Positions 49,601 through 61,745 of a DNA stretch of 64,000 bases are shown here, piece after piece. Each line of letters opens with the position of its first letter. Position 1 is the first letter of the stretch. The stretch comes from Ceratotherium simum simum (lineage: Eukaryota; Chordata; Mammalia; Perissodactyla; Rhinocerotidae). A model generated the notes under the pieces. That model was not told the origin of the DNA. It was given only the letters and a program-made list of their open reading frames with translations, and ran no database searches. Where the stretch lies: NCBI RefSeq assembly GCF_000283155.1, contig NW_004454197.1:16007658-16071657 (forward strand). The letters are read 5' to 3'. Position numbers and translations under genes: made by a program.

Positions 49601-51215
49601 TTCTATTAGCTTTTAGTTGTGCTCAAGCCACTTCCATTAAACATAAGCCAAATCTTGGTCTCACATTCCCTCCAGCTATTGCTCTGGCTCCCCTCCTCTT
49701 TCATTGAATTTCTCAAAAGAAAATGTCCTCATTTCTTTATCTCCCATCTATTTCTCAACCATTCCAATGTGGCTTTGCTTCCCATAATTCCACTTCCAAG
49801 TAGCTCTACTGAATAGAGATATTTCACGTATGCCATCTTTCTTGAACTCTCAACACATTTTGGCTCTGAAGATCACTCCCTGCTTCTGGAAACACTCTCT
49901 GCCCTCAGCTTACATGAGACAGCAGTCTCCTGGCTTTTCTCTTACTTCTCTTGCCAATTGTCTGTCTATTTTCTGACCTCTTTCTCTTCTACTCTACCAG
50001 CAAGTGTTGTTCTCCGAGTTTGGCCACATGAACTTTTCTTAGATCGCTCAAAATTTTCTCCCTGGACATTTTCATCTATACTATGACTTCAGTTATCATC
50101 TACATGCAGATAGCTCCCACATTTATGTCCAGCCTCATCTCTCCTCTGAGTTTCATACTTGTAATGTATAATCTCTCTTGGCAGGCTGAAAGTCCCTGCA
50201 AACCCACATGTCTTGAATTGAAATCAAGATCTCCCTAACAGTTCCCCATCATATAATTCTCTTCCCCCGTTCTCTGAATCAGTGAATGGCACCATTGTCC
50301 ATGCAATTATAAAATCCAGGAACCTATGTAGGGATAAGATATGAGTCCCTCTTCTCTTTTATCTCCGACATTCAACAAATCACTGTGTGCCATTGATTTT
50401 ACCTCCTAAATAACTCACCAACCTATCTGCTTGTCTCCAATCCCACTGCCTTCACACCAATCCAAGAGACCATCACCTCTCTCCTGCCATAGCTATTGCC
50501 ATAGCTGCCTAAATGTTCCCAACATCTACTCTTGCTCCTTATCAAGCTGGTTGCCATACTAAAGCCACAGAAATTTTTTTCAAAATTCAAATTTGATTCT
50601 CTGTCTCTCTGTCTCTCTCTCCTTCTCTGTCTCTCTCTCACACACACATACTCACATGCTTAAAATCTGTAGATGTCTCCAGTTATCTTGCCAATACTTT
50701 TAGAACAGAGACGTAACTTATTTATGTAGTCTAAAGCTCTATGTGTTCAGCTTCTGCCCTAATCTCCAGTATCATTTTGCACAATTTTTTCCCAATTTCT
50801 GCTTCAGCCACACTGGCCTTTCAGTGACAAGTATGCTCCACGATGCTTCTGCCCCAGGACATTTGTCTGCATGACTCTCTGCATGAACCCATTTATCCTC
50901 CTCTAGTCAACTCTATCTTTTCCTCATCCTCAATGCCTGGCTCAACCATCACTTCCTGATGTATCTTTGCAATGTTTCATTTTGTTTGATGGTTACCTTA
51001 TTTATGTCCATGCTCCTCCATTAGATTTTAAGAGCCATAAAGGTAGAGAATGTTGTTTTTTGCTTGTCCTTATATCCCTCATGTGTGGCACAATACCTCA
51101 CAGAGTCATAGTGCTGCACAAAATGCATGATGTCCCTGGAATTGTGACTTGCTGCAGCTGGAATTAGTTCACATGCAGAGGATTTCAAATAAATATTTTG
51201 GAATGAATGAGTGAT
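49600..51215 (+). mobile_element. Long L2 copy (sense)
   Basis: About 1.6 kb following the L2 ORF2 3' half and 3' UTR in order: ttgaattgaaatcaagatct, tcagtgaatggcaccattgt, ccaatcccactgccttcaca, gcttaaaatctgtagatgtc and the terminal aatattttggaatgaatgag. It is far longer than the usual few-hundred-base relic. It is interrupted by a CT/CA tract at 50600-50655; no ORF survives. Confidence 0.75.
50600..50655 (+). repeat. CT/CA low-complexity tract
   Basis: ctctgtctctctgtctctct followed by cacacacatactcacat, within the L2 copy. Confidence 0.8.
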
Positions 51216-51239
51216 AGTAAGTGAATGGGACTTAATATT

Positions 51240-52420
51240 GATTGGGCATATGTATAGGAGTAAATGATAAGAAAAAATAAAATGTCATTCTTAAGTTTTG
51301 ACCTTGGGCTATTTGATCGATGTTAATACCATGAACTAAAACAGAGATTACATAAACGATTTTAGGCGGGTGAGGTTGGATTTCTTTTTTGACATATAAT
51401 TTTTGCTATATAAACACAGATCTCTAGTCATCAGTTGAGGTCTGGGTTTGGGAAGTTGGTTTTGGAATCATCAGCTTATAGATGGTATTTTCAATCATAT
51501 ATGTAGATAAAAGCTATTCAGTGGAGGGGGCGTAGTAGGTAGAGTGAGAAGAAAAGAGGGTCTAAGATAAGACCATGAGTAGCCTACTCTAAGATTAAAA
51601 ATGTGTCCTCATAGAAGTCACAGAATGAGGAAGTTTCAAAAGGATGGTATGAAAAGCAACACTAGAAGCTGCAAATTTCCAGTAAGGTGAGAAATAGGAT
51701 GGGGACTGTGGACTTAGTCTTTTTAGAGCAGCCATGAGGAGATGGCAGGGGACTCAGGAGTGAATGAAATGATTGATGATAAACATAAGGAAACAGTAAA
51801 CACTTAATGGCAAGACAGGATCCAGGGAGCTTTTTGACAAAGCGAGGTCCTACTGAAGACCAAGATATTTGAATTCTGTGGAACAGGTGAGGACAGAAAT
51901 AGGGAAGGTAAAGAGATTTCAGAGGAAAGTTGGAGGAGTTCATGCTTAATGATCTCAGTTTTCTCAGTGGCACAGACCACTTATTCATCAGCTGAGAGAG
52001 TGAGGGCAGGAGCCTGGTGGAGAGCCTGGAGATAAAGACAAGACTGAGAGTCATCACTGTGGGGAATGGGAAAGGGAGCCAACTGGAGCAGGGTAAAGGA
52101 ATTTGAGTGAGACTGAAAGCTCCACCACAGCTGAATTCATACGTGTGTAGTGGATTTGATCCAGCAGCACCATCATCCCCAGGGCAGCAAAGGGAAGAAC
52201 AGGTGGTTTTATTAATCCAGGCCTGGAGATCATCAGAGTCTGTGCTGAGGAGGACTGAGGAATCAAGGGAGTGAATGGAGTTGGTAAGCATGTAGTCGAA
52301 ATGATTGACAACAGCAATCAGGTTGACAGGGAAGGAAGTGAAGCTGAGTTGAGGTTGATGGGCTGGAAAGAGAAAGCAGTCCTATGGGACTGGCATTCTC
52401 CAGCAGGCTTAAATTAGAGC
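51240..52420. other. Unclassified old repeat-like sequence
   Basis: A purine-rich + strand (gagagagtgagggcaggagc and similar) resembling a mammal-wide dispersed repeat that I cannot name. A 209-codon frame on the - strand at 51662-52291 is Ser/Leu/Pro-rich with no domain that I recognise and is judged non-coding. Confidence 0.35.
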
Positions 52421-52527
52421 AGTTTTATTAGGACAGGTGAAGAGAGAAATTTTATTCAGACATTGAAAGGTTAAATTAGAGATTGTAGAAAATAAGCGGT
52501 AATGTGGAACCAATAAAAATAAACACT

Positions 52528-52720
52528 TTGATGTTAGACACACCTGTGTGTAAGACTTGTCTCTTTTAGTTATTAGCTGTGTGAACTTGGAACTCAATTG
52601 CTTAATCTGTCAAGTAGAGATAATAATAGTTCCTATGTGAAAAGCTTGTAGCGAGAATTAAATGTGATAATGCATATGAAGCACTTAGCACAAGTAGAAT
52701 ACGGTAAGCTTTCTAGGAGT
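52528..52720 (+). repeat. MIR (sense)
   Basis: agttattagctgtgtgaact, aattgcttaatctgtcaagt, gagaattaaatgtgataatg and gaagcacttagcac follow the sense MIR consensus. Confidence 0.8.
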
Positions 52721-53063
52721 AGGTGGATATTTATATTCTTACTTTTATGATGATCATGATATGACTTCAGGGTGTGGCTGTGCCTGTGAGTGGCTGAAGA
52801 TGTGCAGAGGTGCAGGATTTTGGAGTGGAGAAGACTTGAGACCAGTTGATAGGGAGGATAATTCATATTATCCATGTCTGTTTGAGAGGATAACAATATC
52901 CTTGCTTTGTCTCCATTACTGACATGGTGCCATGGCTGTAGACTGGAGATGGTGTTCTTGGCCTCCCCTGTCCCACAGAGGCACTTAGCAAAGGCAGCCC
53001 CAACTCATCCCACTTGAGTCCGTCTTGCAACTGGAAGTACCTGTGAGCCAAGCTCAGCTTTGT

Positions 53064-53181
53064 TTGCTCATAGTCATTCAATGTATATCACAGTGCTTCA
53101 CTTGCTCATAGTCACTCAATGTATACCACAGTGCTTCATTTGCTCATAATCATTCAATGTATATCACAGTGCTTCATTTGC
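53064..53181 (+). repeat. Tandem repeat, 38-bp unit, about 3.1 copies
   Basis: Copies begin at 53064, 53102 and 53140, with a four-base remnant at 53178. Each unit has ttgctcatagtcattcaatg then tatatcacagtgcttcac; units differ at a few sites (cact for catt, tacc for tatc, aatc for agtc). There are no spacers, so this is a minisatellite and not a CRISPR array. Confidence 0.95.
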
Positions 53182-53654
53182 ACAAAAGGAAACCTTTTGA
53201 ATTGTTTGGTTTCTGTGCATAAATTGGTTCTGAGTCAGCCAAACATGCTCGTAATTAGGAGACAAACAGCAGAGGCCAGTTGGTAGCATTTCCTTTTGCT
53301 TCTTTAAATAGTTGGCTTACTTGGAATCAAGCCATATTGATTCTGAGAAAGCTTTATTCAATTAGTGCCCATGTGTGCACTCAGCACTGTGTAGTCAGTG
53401 AGGATGCAGGTGGGCTTGGGAGAGACTCTGGGTACTTCCTAGGCATGTTTGGTCACCAGGTGTCCTGCATAAAAGATGGAGAGACTCTGGCCCCTGAAAC
53501 AAAGCACTTGTGCTACTTCTGCAGAAACTGACCACATCAGCACCAGGCCCTATAGTTCAGCTGGCAACCCACTAAAGCTCACAGGTCTGGGTGCCCAGCA
53601 CAACCAGAAAGACCTGGGGAAGATAAGTCATGGTACCTAGCTTAAGAGAAAAAA

Positions 53655-53860
53655 GGAAGCTAGCAGTTAATAAGTACCTACTGTGTACCAGATACTCTTC
53701 TAAGTGCATTACTCATAGCAAATCATTGAATCATTATCCTCTTTTACAGCAAAGAGAACTAGACTCAAAGAAGTAAATGCCTTGTCTAAGATCACACAAA
53801 GTCATGAAACTGAGATATGAAACCAGGTGTTATGGAATTTAAGGCTCACATGCTTAGTGG
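53655..53860 (-). repeat. MIR (antisense)
   Basis: aagtacctactgtgtaccag, atactcttctaagtgcatta, ctaagatcacacaaagtcat and gatatgaaaccaggtgt are in antisense MIR order. Confidence 0.8.
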
Positions 53861-53899
53861 TCAGCTAGTGTGCTTTTTCCTTTGTATGCATACGTGTTC

Positions 53900-54770
53900 T
53901 TTTTTTTTTTCAGGGCTTACTGGGAAATTTGAACAAATTACATAAAGGATTATCTATTTATAGCTTGAGAGACTGCTTATGTGGGGAACATCAAGGACCA
54001 AGGTGAGATTCTGGCAAGTCAGAGGAGGGCACCAGGTGTCCAGGAACCCAAGGCCTATTGGGAAGGTGACGATGAGAATCACTGGGGTGATGGGTACCTA
54101 TAAAGGCCATAAGAAATCTCCTGGCAGAATTTCAAGAAGATAAGAGATCAGGGCCTGTCAGTCTTGAATCTAATAGGAAATTGCCACACTGCAGGGGTAA
54201 CAACCATCTTTCTTTTTGCATTAAAAGGCTGAAATGAAGTGAGAAGACAGCTCAGAACCAGGAAGACATAGGGATGGGATCAGGATATAGTGTCTGAGGG
54301 TTCCAGAGATTCTGGCAGAAGAAGGCTTTCATTGGGATAACTAATAGAGTCAATGAGATGTCCCCCGAGTAGGAAGATAAATAAACAAAACAGAAATGGT
54401 AGTTAAATCCAGGAGTAGGGATTTAGGGTGCTCAACCATCCAGTTTGCCTAGGAGTGTCTTGGTTTTGCACTGAAAGTCCTACTTCTGGGAAATCTCTCA
54501 GTCTGGAATGAGTTGGGAATGAGTCATCAATGCAGATTCCATGAGAGGCCCAGGAAAAGAGTAAGGAGAGATGGTAGGGCAGCTAAGTGCTTGTCACTGT
54601 AATCCTTTATCTCTCTCAGCTCAATGTCCTTAAATATAAAGTAGTGACAGGGATTCCTCTCTTGTGTTGTTACTGCGAGGCCAAGGGTATAATGAGCATT
54701 GGAGGAAAAAGGACAAGGAGCTAAAATTGTGGAGCATTCTCTCTGAGAATGCCATGCTGGCACTACAGTG
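53900..54770. other. Gene-free sequence without recognised elements
   Basis: A T-run at about 53900 is followed by unique-looking sequence. I see no exon, repeat family or RNA gene. Confidence 0.5.
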
Positions 54771-54774
54771 TCTC

Positions 54775-54905
54775 CTTTAACACTCACTTGTATTATTATC
54801 AATGTTTTCCTTGTTTTATAGATAAGAAAAAAAATGAATTAATGAGGCACTAAGTCACTTGTCCCAAGTTATATGACTAGAAAGTAGTGGAGTCACATTT
54901 GAGAA
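54775..54905 (-). repeat. MIR fragment (antisense)
   Basis: cttgttttatagataagaaa, taagtcacttgtcccaagtt and atatgactagaaagtagtgg match the antisense MIR core. Confidence 0.65.
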
Positions 54906-56279
54906 CCAGATAGTAGGGATAAGGAGTTACATATAGCTGGAAGAAGTTCCTTGCCAGTGGGAGTTGTGAAAAATCCAAGATTGGGTGCCACACTGCCCCA
55001 TGAGGCTTTTTACTGAGAAGAATGGCTGGGGATGACATTACTCTGGTTTGAAGTGTCTGAGCTACAGGGTGCTGGATGGTTCTCAAGAGAGCTGACCCAT
55101 TTGACCTGAAATTTTGTATTTTTTTCCCACCCCCTCCACTTGTATTTTTTTAAAGAAGAAAAATAGCCACTCCTCTGAATTTCTGTTAAGGAGAGAGTTG
55201 GCCATTCCAAGCACATAAGACAGAGATAAAAATACAATCTGCTGTAGTCGTGTCCAAGAGTACTTGTCAGAGATTATTTCTTCTTGGCTTGAAAGAGGAT
55301 AATCAGCTCAGAAAAGAGAAGATCCCTTTGGGTATGAAATCTGTTTTTACAGAAGCTGGTTGGCAAGCAATTAATCAGGTGGAGATACATATATCTTAAT
55401 CCACTGCAACCCAAAAGCCCACACACAGTTCTCCACTGGGAAGCTAATCATTTCTAACTGAATTAGCAAGGAAAGGCCCTTTCCAGAACCAGCTCCATGA
55501 GAACTGTAGAGCTACACGGGAGATCCCTAGGTAATGGCTCTCCGAACTACGTGGAGGCCTGGAGCTGCCATCCTGCTTTGATGAAGGAAATTCCAGTCAG
55601 ACTAGCCTTCACACCCAGCACTTCAACATTATACGGACATCTCAAAAGGATAAATGACCTGCAGATGCTGATCTTTGAAATGATAATATTCTAATCTTTC
55701 TTCATTAGCTTTCAATTTCTGTAGAGCAGATGTTTTTAAGGAGGGCAAAAATGACGGCTAATCAATGTAGAATTAGAAAGTCACCAATGTGAACCCTTGA
55801 TATAAAAACTTAGTCAAACAAATATTAGCAATGGATGCAAAAACCTTTGGGTAAAATGTTTTTGGGAAAAAAATTCACACAGTGACAAATATCACAGCCC
55901 AGTTACTTACCAATAATAAAGATGTAGGTGTATAATATAATATTACATACACATGACAATAAAAATGCAAAGGGCAACATAAAAATGAAACTGTACTATA
56001 GTGAGGTTCTTATATTCATGGTAAAGTGGTTTAATATTAATTTTTAAACATTTGTAATGTAATTCCTAGAATAATTACTAAATGTAATACAAAGAAGTAT
56101 AGCTGAAAAGCTAACAGAGAAATTAAAATCAATTACTAAGAAAAAAATTTTTTGAAAAGAATAATAGAAGATTAAAAAATAGACGAGGTGAATGGAAAAC
56201 AAATAAAATAATATGCCTAAATCCAGCATGTTAATAAATAAATTAAATGAAAAGGATGAAGCATTCCAAAATTTTGCGC

Positions 56280-57115
56280 TGATCAAAAAATGGGCAGAGG
56301 AAATGAACAGACACTTCTCCAAAGAAGATATACAGATGGCCAATAGGCACATGAAGAGGCACAGGGAAGAGGCGGAGGGGCTTCTCTCTCCGCCCAAGAT
56401 GTTCAATATCATTAATCATCAGGGAAATGCAAATCAAAACAACACTAAGATATCACCTCATGCCTGTTAGAATGGCTATAATCACCATGACAAAAAACAA
56501 CAAATGTTGGAGAGGATGTGGAGAAACAGGAACCCTCATATGCAGCTGGTGGGAATGCAAACTGGTGCAGCCTCTATGGAAAACGGTATGGAGACTCCTC
56601 AAAGAATTAAAAATAGAGATGCCCTGTGATCCAGCCATCCCACTGCTGGGAATCTATCCAATGAACCTGAAATCAACAATCCAAAGAGACTTATGCACCC
56701 CTATGTTCATTGCAGCATTATTGACTATAGCCAAGAAGTGGAAGCAACTTAAGTGTCCCTCAACTGACAATTGGATCAAGAAAATGTGGTATATATAGAT
56801 ACAATGGAATACTACTCGGCCATAAAAAAGACAAAATCATCCCATTTGCAACAACATGGATGGGCCTGGAGGGTATTATGTCAAGTGAAATAAGCCAGAA
56901 AGAGAAAGACGAACACTGTATGATCTCACTCATATGTGGAATATAAACCAACACATGGACAGAGAAAACTGTATTGTGGTGCCAGGGGCAAGGGGGGTGG
57001 GGTGGTGGCCACAAGGGGTGAAGGGAGACATGTATATGGTGATGGACAAATAAAAATGTACAGCCAAAAATTTCACAATGTTAATAACTATTAAAACATC
57101 AAAAAAAAAAAAAAA
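56280..57115 (+). mobile_element. Younger L1 3' end (sense), ORF2 C-terminus and poly(A)
   Basis: Encodes recognisable L1 ORF2 C-terminal sequence ([20 protein letters not shown]) across frames 56211-56470 and 56427-56798, then a 3' UTR and a 15-base A tail at 57101-57115. It is far less diverged than its surroundings. The frame is broken near 56360-56395 by a GC-rich insert with an inverted repeat. I could not find a target duplication. Confidence 0.85.
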
Positions 57116-59395
57116 GGCACAGCCTATCAAGTTAGGTTATTTAAAAATGACAGCGGGACTTAGCTATATACTGTCTATAAGAGATGAACTTTAAGTATAC
57201 TTAAATTGGTTGAGTAAAAATTGATAAAATAATACCATGAAACCAATAGCCAGAAGAAAACTGCAGTGGCAACATTAACAGCAGACGAAATGGACCTCAA
57301 GTCTTAGAGACTTACTAGAGAGAAAGAGGAATATTTCATAATGATGAAAGTGTCAACTCATTAGAAATACATAGCAATAATAAAAATGTATGCAAATAAC
57401 AGTTACAAAATAAATGAATCAAAAACTAACAGAGTAAAGAGCAAAATGGACAAATCCATAATTGTAGTTGGGAATTTTGTCACTTATTTCTCAGTACCAG
57501 ATAGAACAACTAGACACAAAAGCAGTAAGGATATAGAAGATCTAAGTGCTATTTATAGGCTATGACATCTAGTTAAATGGCTTCAAATTAAACATTCCTT
57601 TCAAGTGTATACAGAAAGTTCACCAAGATAGAATATATACTGAGTGATAATATAAATCTCAATACATTTCAAAATATTGAATCTAAAACACAAAAGATAT
57701 CTGGCCAAAACAAAATTAAATTATGAAAAATAAAATAAATATAAAATATTCAATAACCTATGGTTCAAAGAAGAAATCAAGAGAGATTAGAAAATATTTC
57801 AAAGTATGTTTAATAAAATGCAACATATCAAAATTTGTGGAATAAAATTAAAGAGTGTTTAGAGGGAATTTACAGCTATCAATGGTCATATTAGAAAAGA
57901 AGAAAGGTTTGGAATAACCTAATGTTTTACCTTAAAAATCTAGAAAAATATAAGTAAATTAAACACAAAGTAAGTAAAAAGACGGACATGTTAAAGATAA
58001 GGGCAGAAACCAATGAGAGAAAACAGACCAACCACACAGAAATTAACAAATGCACAAATTGTCTCTGAAAAAACTTAATAAAATATACAATCCCTGAGCA
58101 AGACTGAAAGAAGACAGAAAAAACAAATTATCTATATCAAGACTATAACAGGGGACATTGCTACAGATTCTATAGTTATTAAAAGGATAAGGAACTATTA
58201 TTAACAATTTTCTACCAATAAATTTCACCCCTTAAATGGACTAAGTCCTTGAAAACACATCTTAACAAAACTGACAAAGAGCAAGTAGAAATTCTGAATA
58301 GTTGTCTATTCAGTAAAAGAATTTAGGTCCGAAAAAAAGAATTTAGGTCATATTCAAATATGACTTATATTTCCTTGTGAATTCTATCAAACACCTGAGG
58401 AAGAAGTACCACCCATCTTACACAAACTCTTTCAGGAAATAGAGGGGAGGGAAAATTTCTCAATTTATTTTACAAAGCCAACATAACACTGATATCAAAA
58501 TCTGACAAAGATATTACAAAAAAAGGAATTATAGGCCAATACCCTCATGAATATAGAAAGACATCCTTAACATAACAAATGCAAATTGAATCCAGAGTCT
58601 ATGAAATATTATAATAGATAATAATGAAATAGGGTTTATTCCAGGAATATAAGGTTATTTTACATTTGAAAATCAATATAATTTACTAGATTTTCAGAAC
58701 AAAGGTGAAAAATCATACGACTGTCATTATTGATGCCTAAAAATAATTTGATGAAATTTAAAATCCATTCATGTTGAAAACTAGAAATAAAAGGAAAATT
58801 CCTCACTCTGAAAAAGGTCATATGAAAAACTATACCTAACAATGTACTCAATGATAAAATATTAAACATTGTCACCCTGTGATTCAGATCAAGGCAAAGA
58901 TGTCTGATCTCACCACTTCTATTTAGTACTGCGCAGGAGGTCGCAGCCAGCATGATAAGGCAAGAAGTAAAAATTATCAAGCATTAAAAATTGGTAAAAT
59001 AAAGAAGTAAAATCACCTGTGCTCACCACATGAGTTTTACGTAAAAAATCCTGAGAAAGCTATAAAAAACTCAACTTGGATAGTAAGTAAATTTAGTAAG
59101 ATTACAGTATATCTGAGCAATATACAAAAACAATGTGATTTCTATATAATAGCAGTAAATAATTAGAAAATGGAATATGAAATAAAGATAAAAAATAATT
59201 CATTTAAAAACAGGATAAAAACAACATAAAGTTCTTAGGAATAGATATGATGAAAGGCATGCATTAAAAAATTTAATACATAGCTGAAAGAAATTTAAAA
59301 AGACCTAAATAAATGGCAAGGTATACCATGTTTATGAATCCATATTTTATGATGTTAATTTTTCCCAAATTGATCTGTAGGTTTAAGACAGCTCT

Positions 59396-59699
59396 GGGCC
59401 AGCCCCGTGGCTCAGCAGTTAAGTGCATGCGCTCCACTACTGGCAGCCCGGGGTTCGGATCCCCAGTGCGCACCAATGTACCGCTTCTCCGGGCATGCTG
59501 GGGCCTCGGCCCACAACCAGCAACTAGAAGGGTGTGCAACTGTGACATACAACTATCTACTGGGGCTTTGGGGATAAAAAAAAGGAGGAGGATTGGCAAT
59601 AGATGTTAGCTCAGAGCCGGTCTTCCTCAGCAAAAAGAGGAGGATTAGCACAGATGTTAGCTCAGGGCTGATCTTCCTCACAAAAAAAAAAAACAAAAA
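59396..59699 (+). mobile_element. Full-length ERE SINE (perissodactyl), sense
   Basis: Starts gggccagccccgtggctcag with a tRNA-related head (A-box-like ggctcagcagttaagtgc, B-box-like gggttcggatccc), then catacaactatctactgggg and two gcaaaaagaggaggatt-type units, ending in an A-rich tail. Flanks aagacagctct (59385-59395) and aagacagttct (59700-59710) form an 11-bp target duplication with one mismatch. Confidence 0.95.
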
Positions 59700-59774
59700 A
59701 AGACAGTTCTAATCATAATCTCAGTTGGTATGTTGTAGAAATTTACAAGCTGCATCTATAGCCACAACAGTCTT

Positions 59775-59788
59775 GAAAAATAAGAACA
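59775..59788 (+). repeat. Target-site duplication, left copy, of the CCDC43 retrocopy
   Basis: GAAAAATAAGAACA immediately before the retrocopy 5' end. It is identical to 61922-61935. Confidence 0.93.
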
Positions 59789-61354
59789 GGCTGGCAGGAT
59801 CCTGACCCCAAGATGGCGGCGCCCGGCAAAGGGGCCGCGGCTGCTTCCGGCCAAGGCGATGGCGGGGCCAGAGGCTTTGGATCGTGGCTGGACAGACGGT
59901 TGGAGGCGCTGGGAGTGGACCAAGCCATTTACGGTGCCTGCATCCTGGGTGCCCTGCAGGAGGAGGAGGAAGAAGAGAAGCTGGACGCTCTGCAGGGTGT
60001 CCTCTCTGCTTTCCTGGAAGATGATTCCCTCCTTAACATCTGCACGAAGATTGTGGAACGATGGTTGGAAACTCAGAATGTTGTCACCAATGTGAAAAAA
60101 GAAGATGAGGTATAGGCCATTGCCACCCTAACTGAGAAGCACGCGCAGATCGTGGTGAAGCCCAGGATGGTGTCAGAAGAGAAGCAGAGGAAAGCTGCCC
60201 TCCTGGCCCAGTATGCTGATGTGAGAGGTGAAGAGGATGAAGCAGATGAGAAGGATGATTCAGGTGCCACCACAATGGACATTCTGACAAATCTCTGTTC
60301 CGAAACACCGATGTGGAAGATGTCCTCAGTGCCCGAAAACTAGAGCGAGACTCGCTTCGGGATGAGTCCCAAAGGAAGAAGGAACAGGACAAGCAGCAGA
60401 GGGAGAGAGAAAAACTAGCCAAGCAGGAGTGCAAGGAAAGGGAAAAGAAAAGGACACAAAGAGGGGAGCCATAGCGATAACCTTGGTCCGCTCTATTCTC
60501 TCCTCAGGAACTTGATCAGAGGGAGAACCGGTTGTGCACAAGTATATTTAAAAGAAATGAGAGAACATTGCAAAGTGGTTTCCCGAGACATTTCCCCTTT
60601 TGTTTACATGGTCAAAAGGAAAATCACAAACACTTCTAATTACAAAATGGTCCATGTCTCTGTGGTGTGGGTAATCAGATAATTATAGTTGATGTCTGTA
60701 TGTACCAAAGATCTGGAATGGGGGCAACCTTTATATTTTAATACTGAAGTCCTGAGCTCCTGTTGGCACCTTTAAAAAGTCTTCCCTCACCTTCGATAAG
60801 CGGGAATATTCAGAAAGCTGACAGTTAACAGTTTTCATCCTGAAGGAGAATCATGACCACTCCTTCCCTGAGATGAAATGTGGGAGTGTAAATTGCTTCA
60901 AAAGTAGTATTCACCCCTAAATGTATTGTTTTATGGCTGAAATAGAAAGCTAATGAAAAGTCCTACTTGGATCTAGATTTTTTGTTACATGGCAACAAGC
61001 TAGGAAAATGAGAAGAAATTATTCGGTGTATGTTCTAGATTGAGAATATTTTTTTAAAAAAGTTTCAGCCTGTGGGAGGAAAAGAGGTATCCTTTCAAGT
61101 AGAGATCATTACATCTTTCCTCATCTAGGCTGTGATTTTAAGAAGGATGTGTCAGTATTGAGTGCAAGGATATCACTGTTAGCTAGATTCATTTTTTATA
61201 ATCATGAATCCTTTTGATTGCTAGTAGAGATTTTAATCCTGATTTGCCCTAAAACATGATAAAGACCTGATAATTACAGGTTTAGAGAAACTGGAGGAAC
61301 TGCCCTTTTAGGGAAGAAACACTGGAAATCTCTGCTAACACAAAGATATTTTAA

Positions 61355-61405
61355 GAGTGTACATAGTAGGTGCTCAACAAATTGATGGAATGAGTGAGTG
61401 AATGG
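61355..61405 (+). repeat. L2/MIR 3' terminus inside the retrocopy 3' UTR
   Basis: acatagtaggtgctcaacaa then attgatggaatgagtgagtg is the typical L2/MIR end. It was probably carried in the parent mRNA. Confidence 0.55.
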
Positions 61406-61546
61406 GAAAACTGCTTGGGAGAGTCAAAGGTGAGCAAGAACTCTCCATTTCTACTTTTGTCACAAGCGACATTCAATTGTAAATAAGGCCTTTCTCTACA
61501 AGAAGCATGAAGAGAACAATTTCTCTGACAAGAAGGAAAGTAGATA

Positions 61547-61745
61547 TTTTATACCAGGGGTCGGCAAACTGCTGCCTGCAAGCCAAATTTGGCCCAGTCT
61601 GTTTTTGTATGGTGCAAGCTAACAATGGATTTTACATTTTTAAAGGGTTGTAAAAGAAAAAATATGTTATGGAGACCTTATGTGGCCTGTAAAGCCTAAA
61701 AAGTATTTACTCTCTGGTCCTTGGGAGAAAAAGTCTGTTTTATAC
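61547..61745 (+). mobile_element. Non-autonomous hAT element with exact 8-bp target duplication, inside retrocopy 3' UTR
   Basis: The body 61555-61737 begins caggggtcggcaaactgctg and ends agaaaaagtctg, matching a common mammalian hAT family whose ends are normally caggggtcggcaaac and its inverse. TTTTATAC flanks it on both sides (61547-61554 and 61738-61745). The right terminal repeat lacks about ten bases, keeping only the last ctg. Confidence 0.85.

Noticed and set aside
51662..52291. 209-codon frame on the - strand, the longest open frame outside known exons
   Set aside because: Ser/Leu/Pro-rich without recognisable domain, lies in repeat-like sequence, and has no splice or promoter support.
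53064..53181. Regular direct repeats resembling a CRISPR array
   Set aside because: Units are contiguous with no spacers, and the host is a mammal.
56427..56798. 123-codon frame as a host gene
   Set aside because: It is the L1 ORF2 C-terminus of a truncated insertion.
59396..59470. tRNA-like A and B boxes as a tRNA gene
   Set aside because: They belong to the tRNA-derived head of an ERE SINE; no cloverleaf or 3' end of a real tRNA.
59813..60115. 100-codon frame as a functional short CCDC43 gene
   Set aside because: Intronless, with a premature stop, a downstream frame-shifting deletion, an A tail and flanking target duplications; it is a processed pseudogene.
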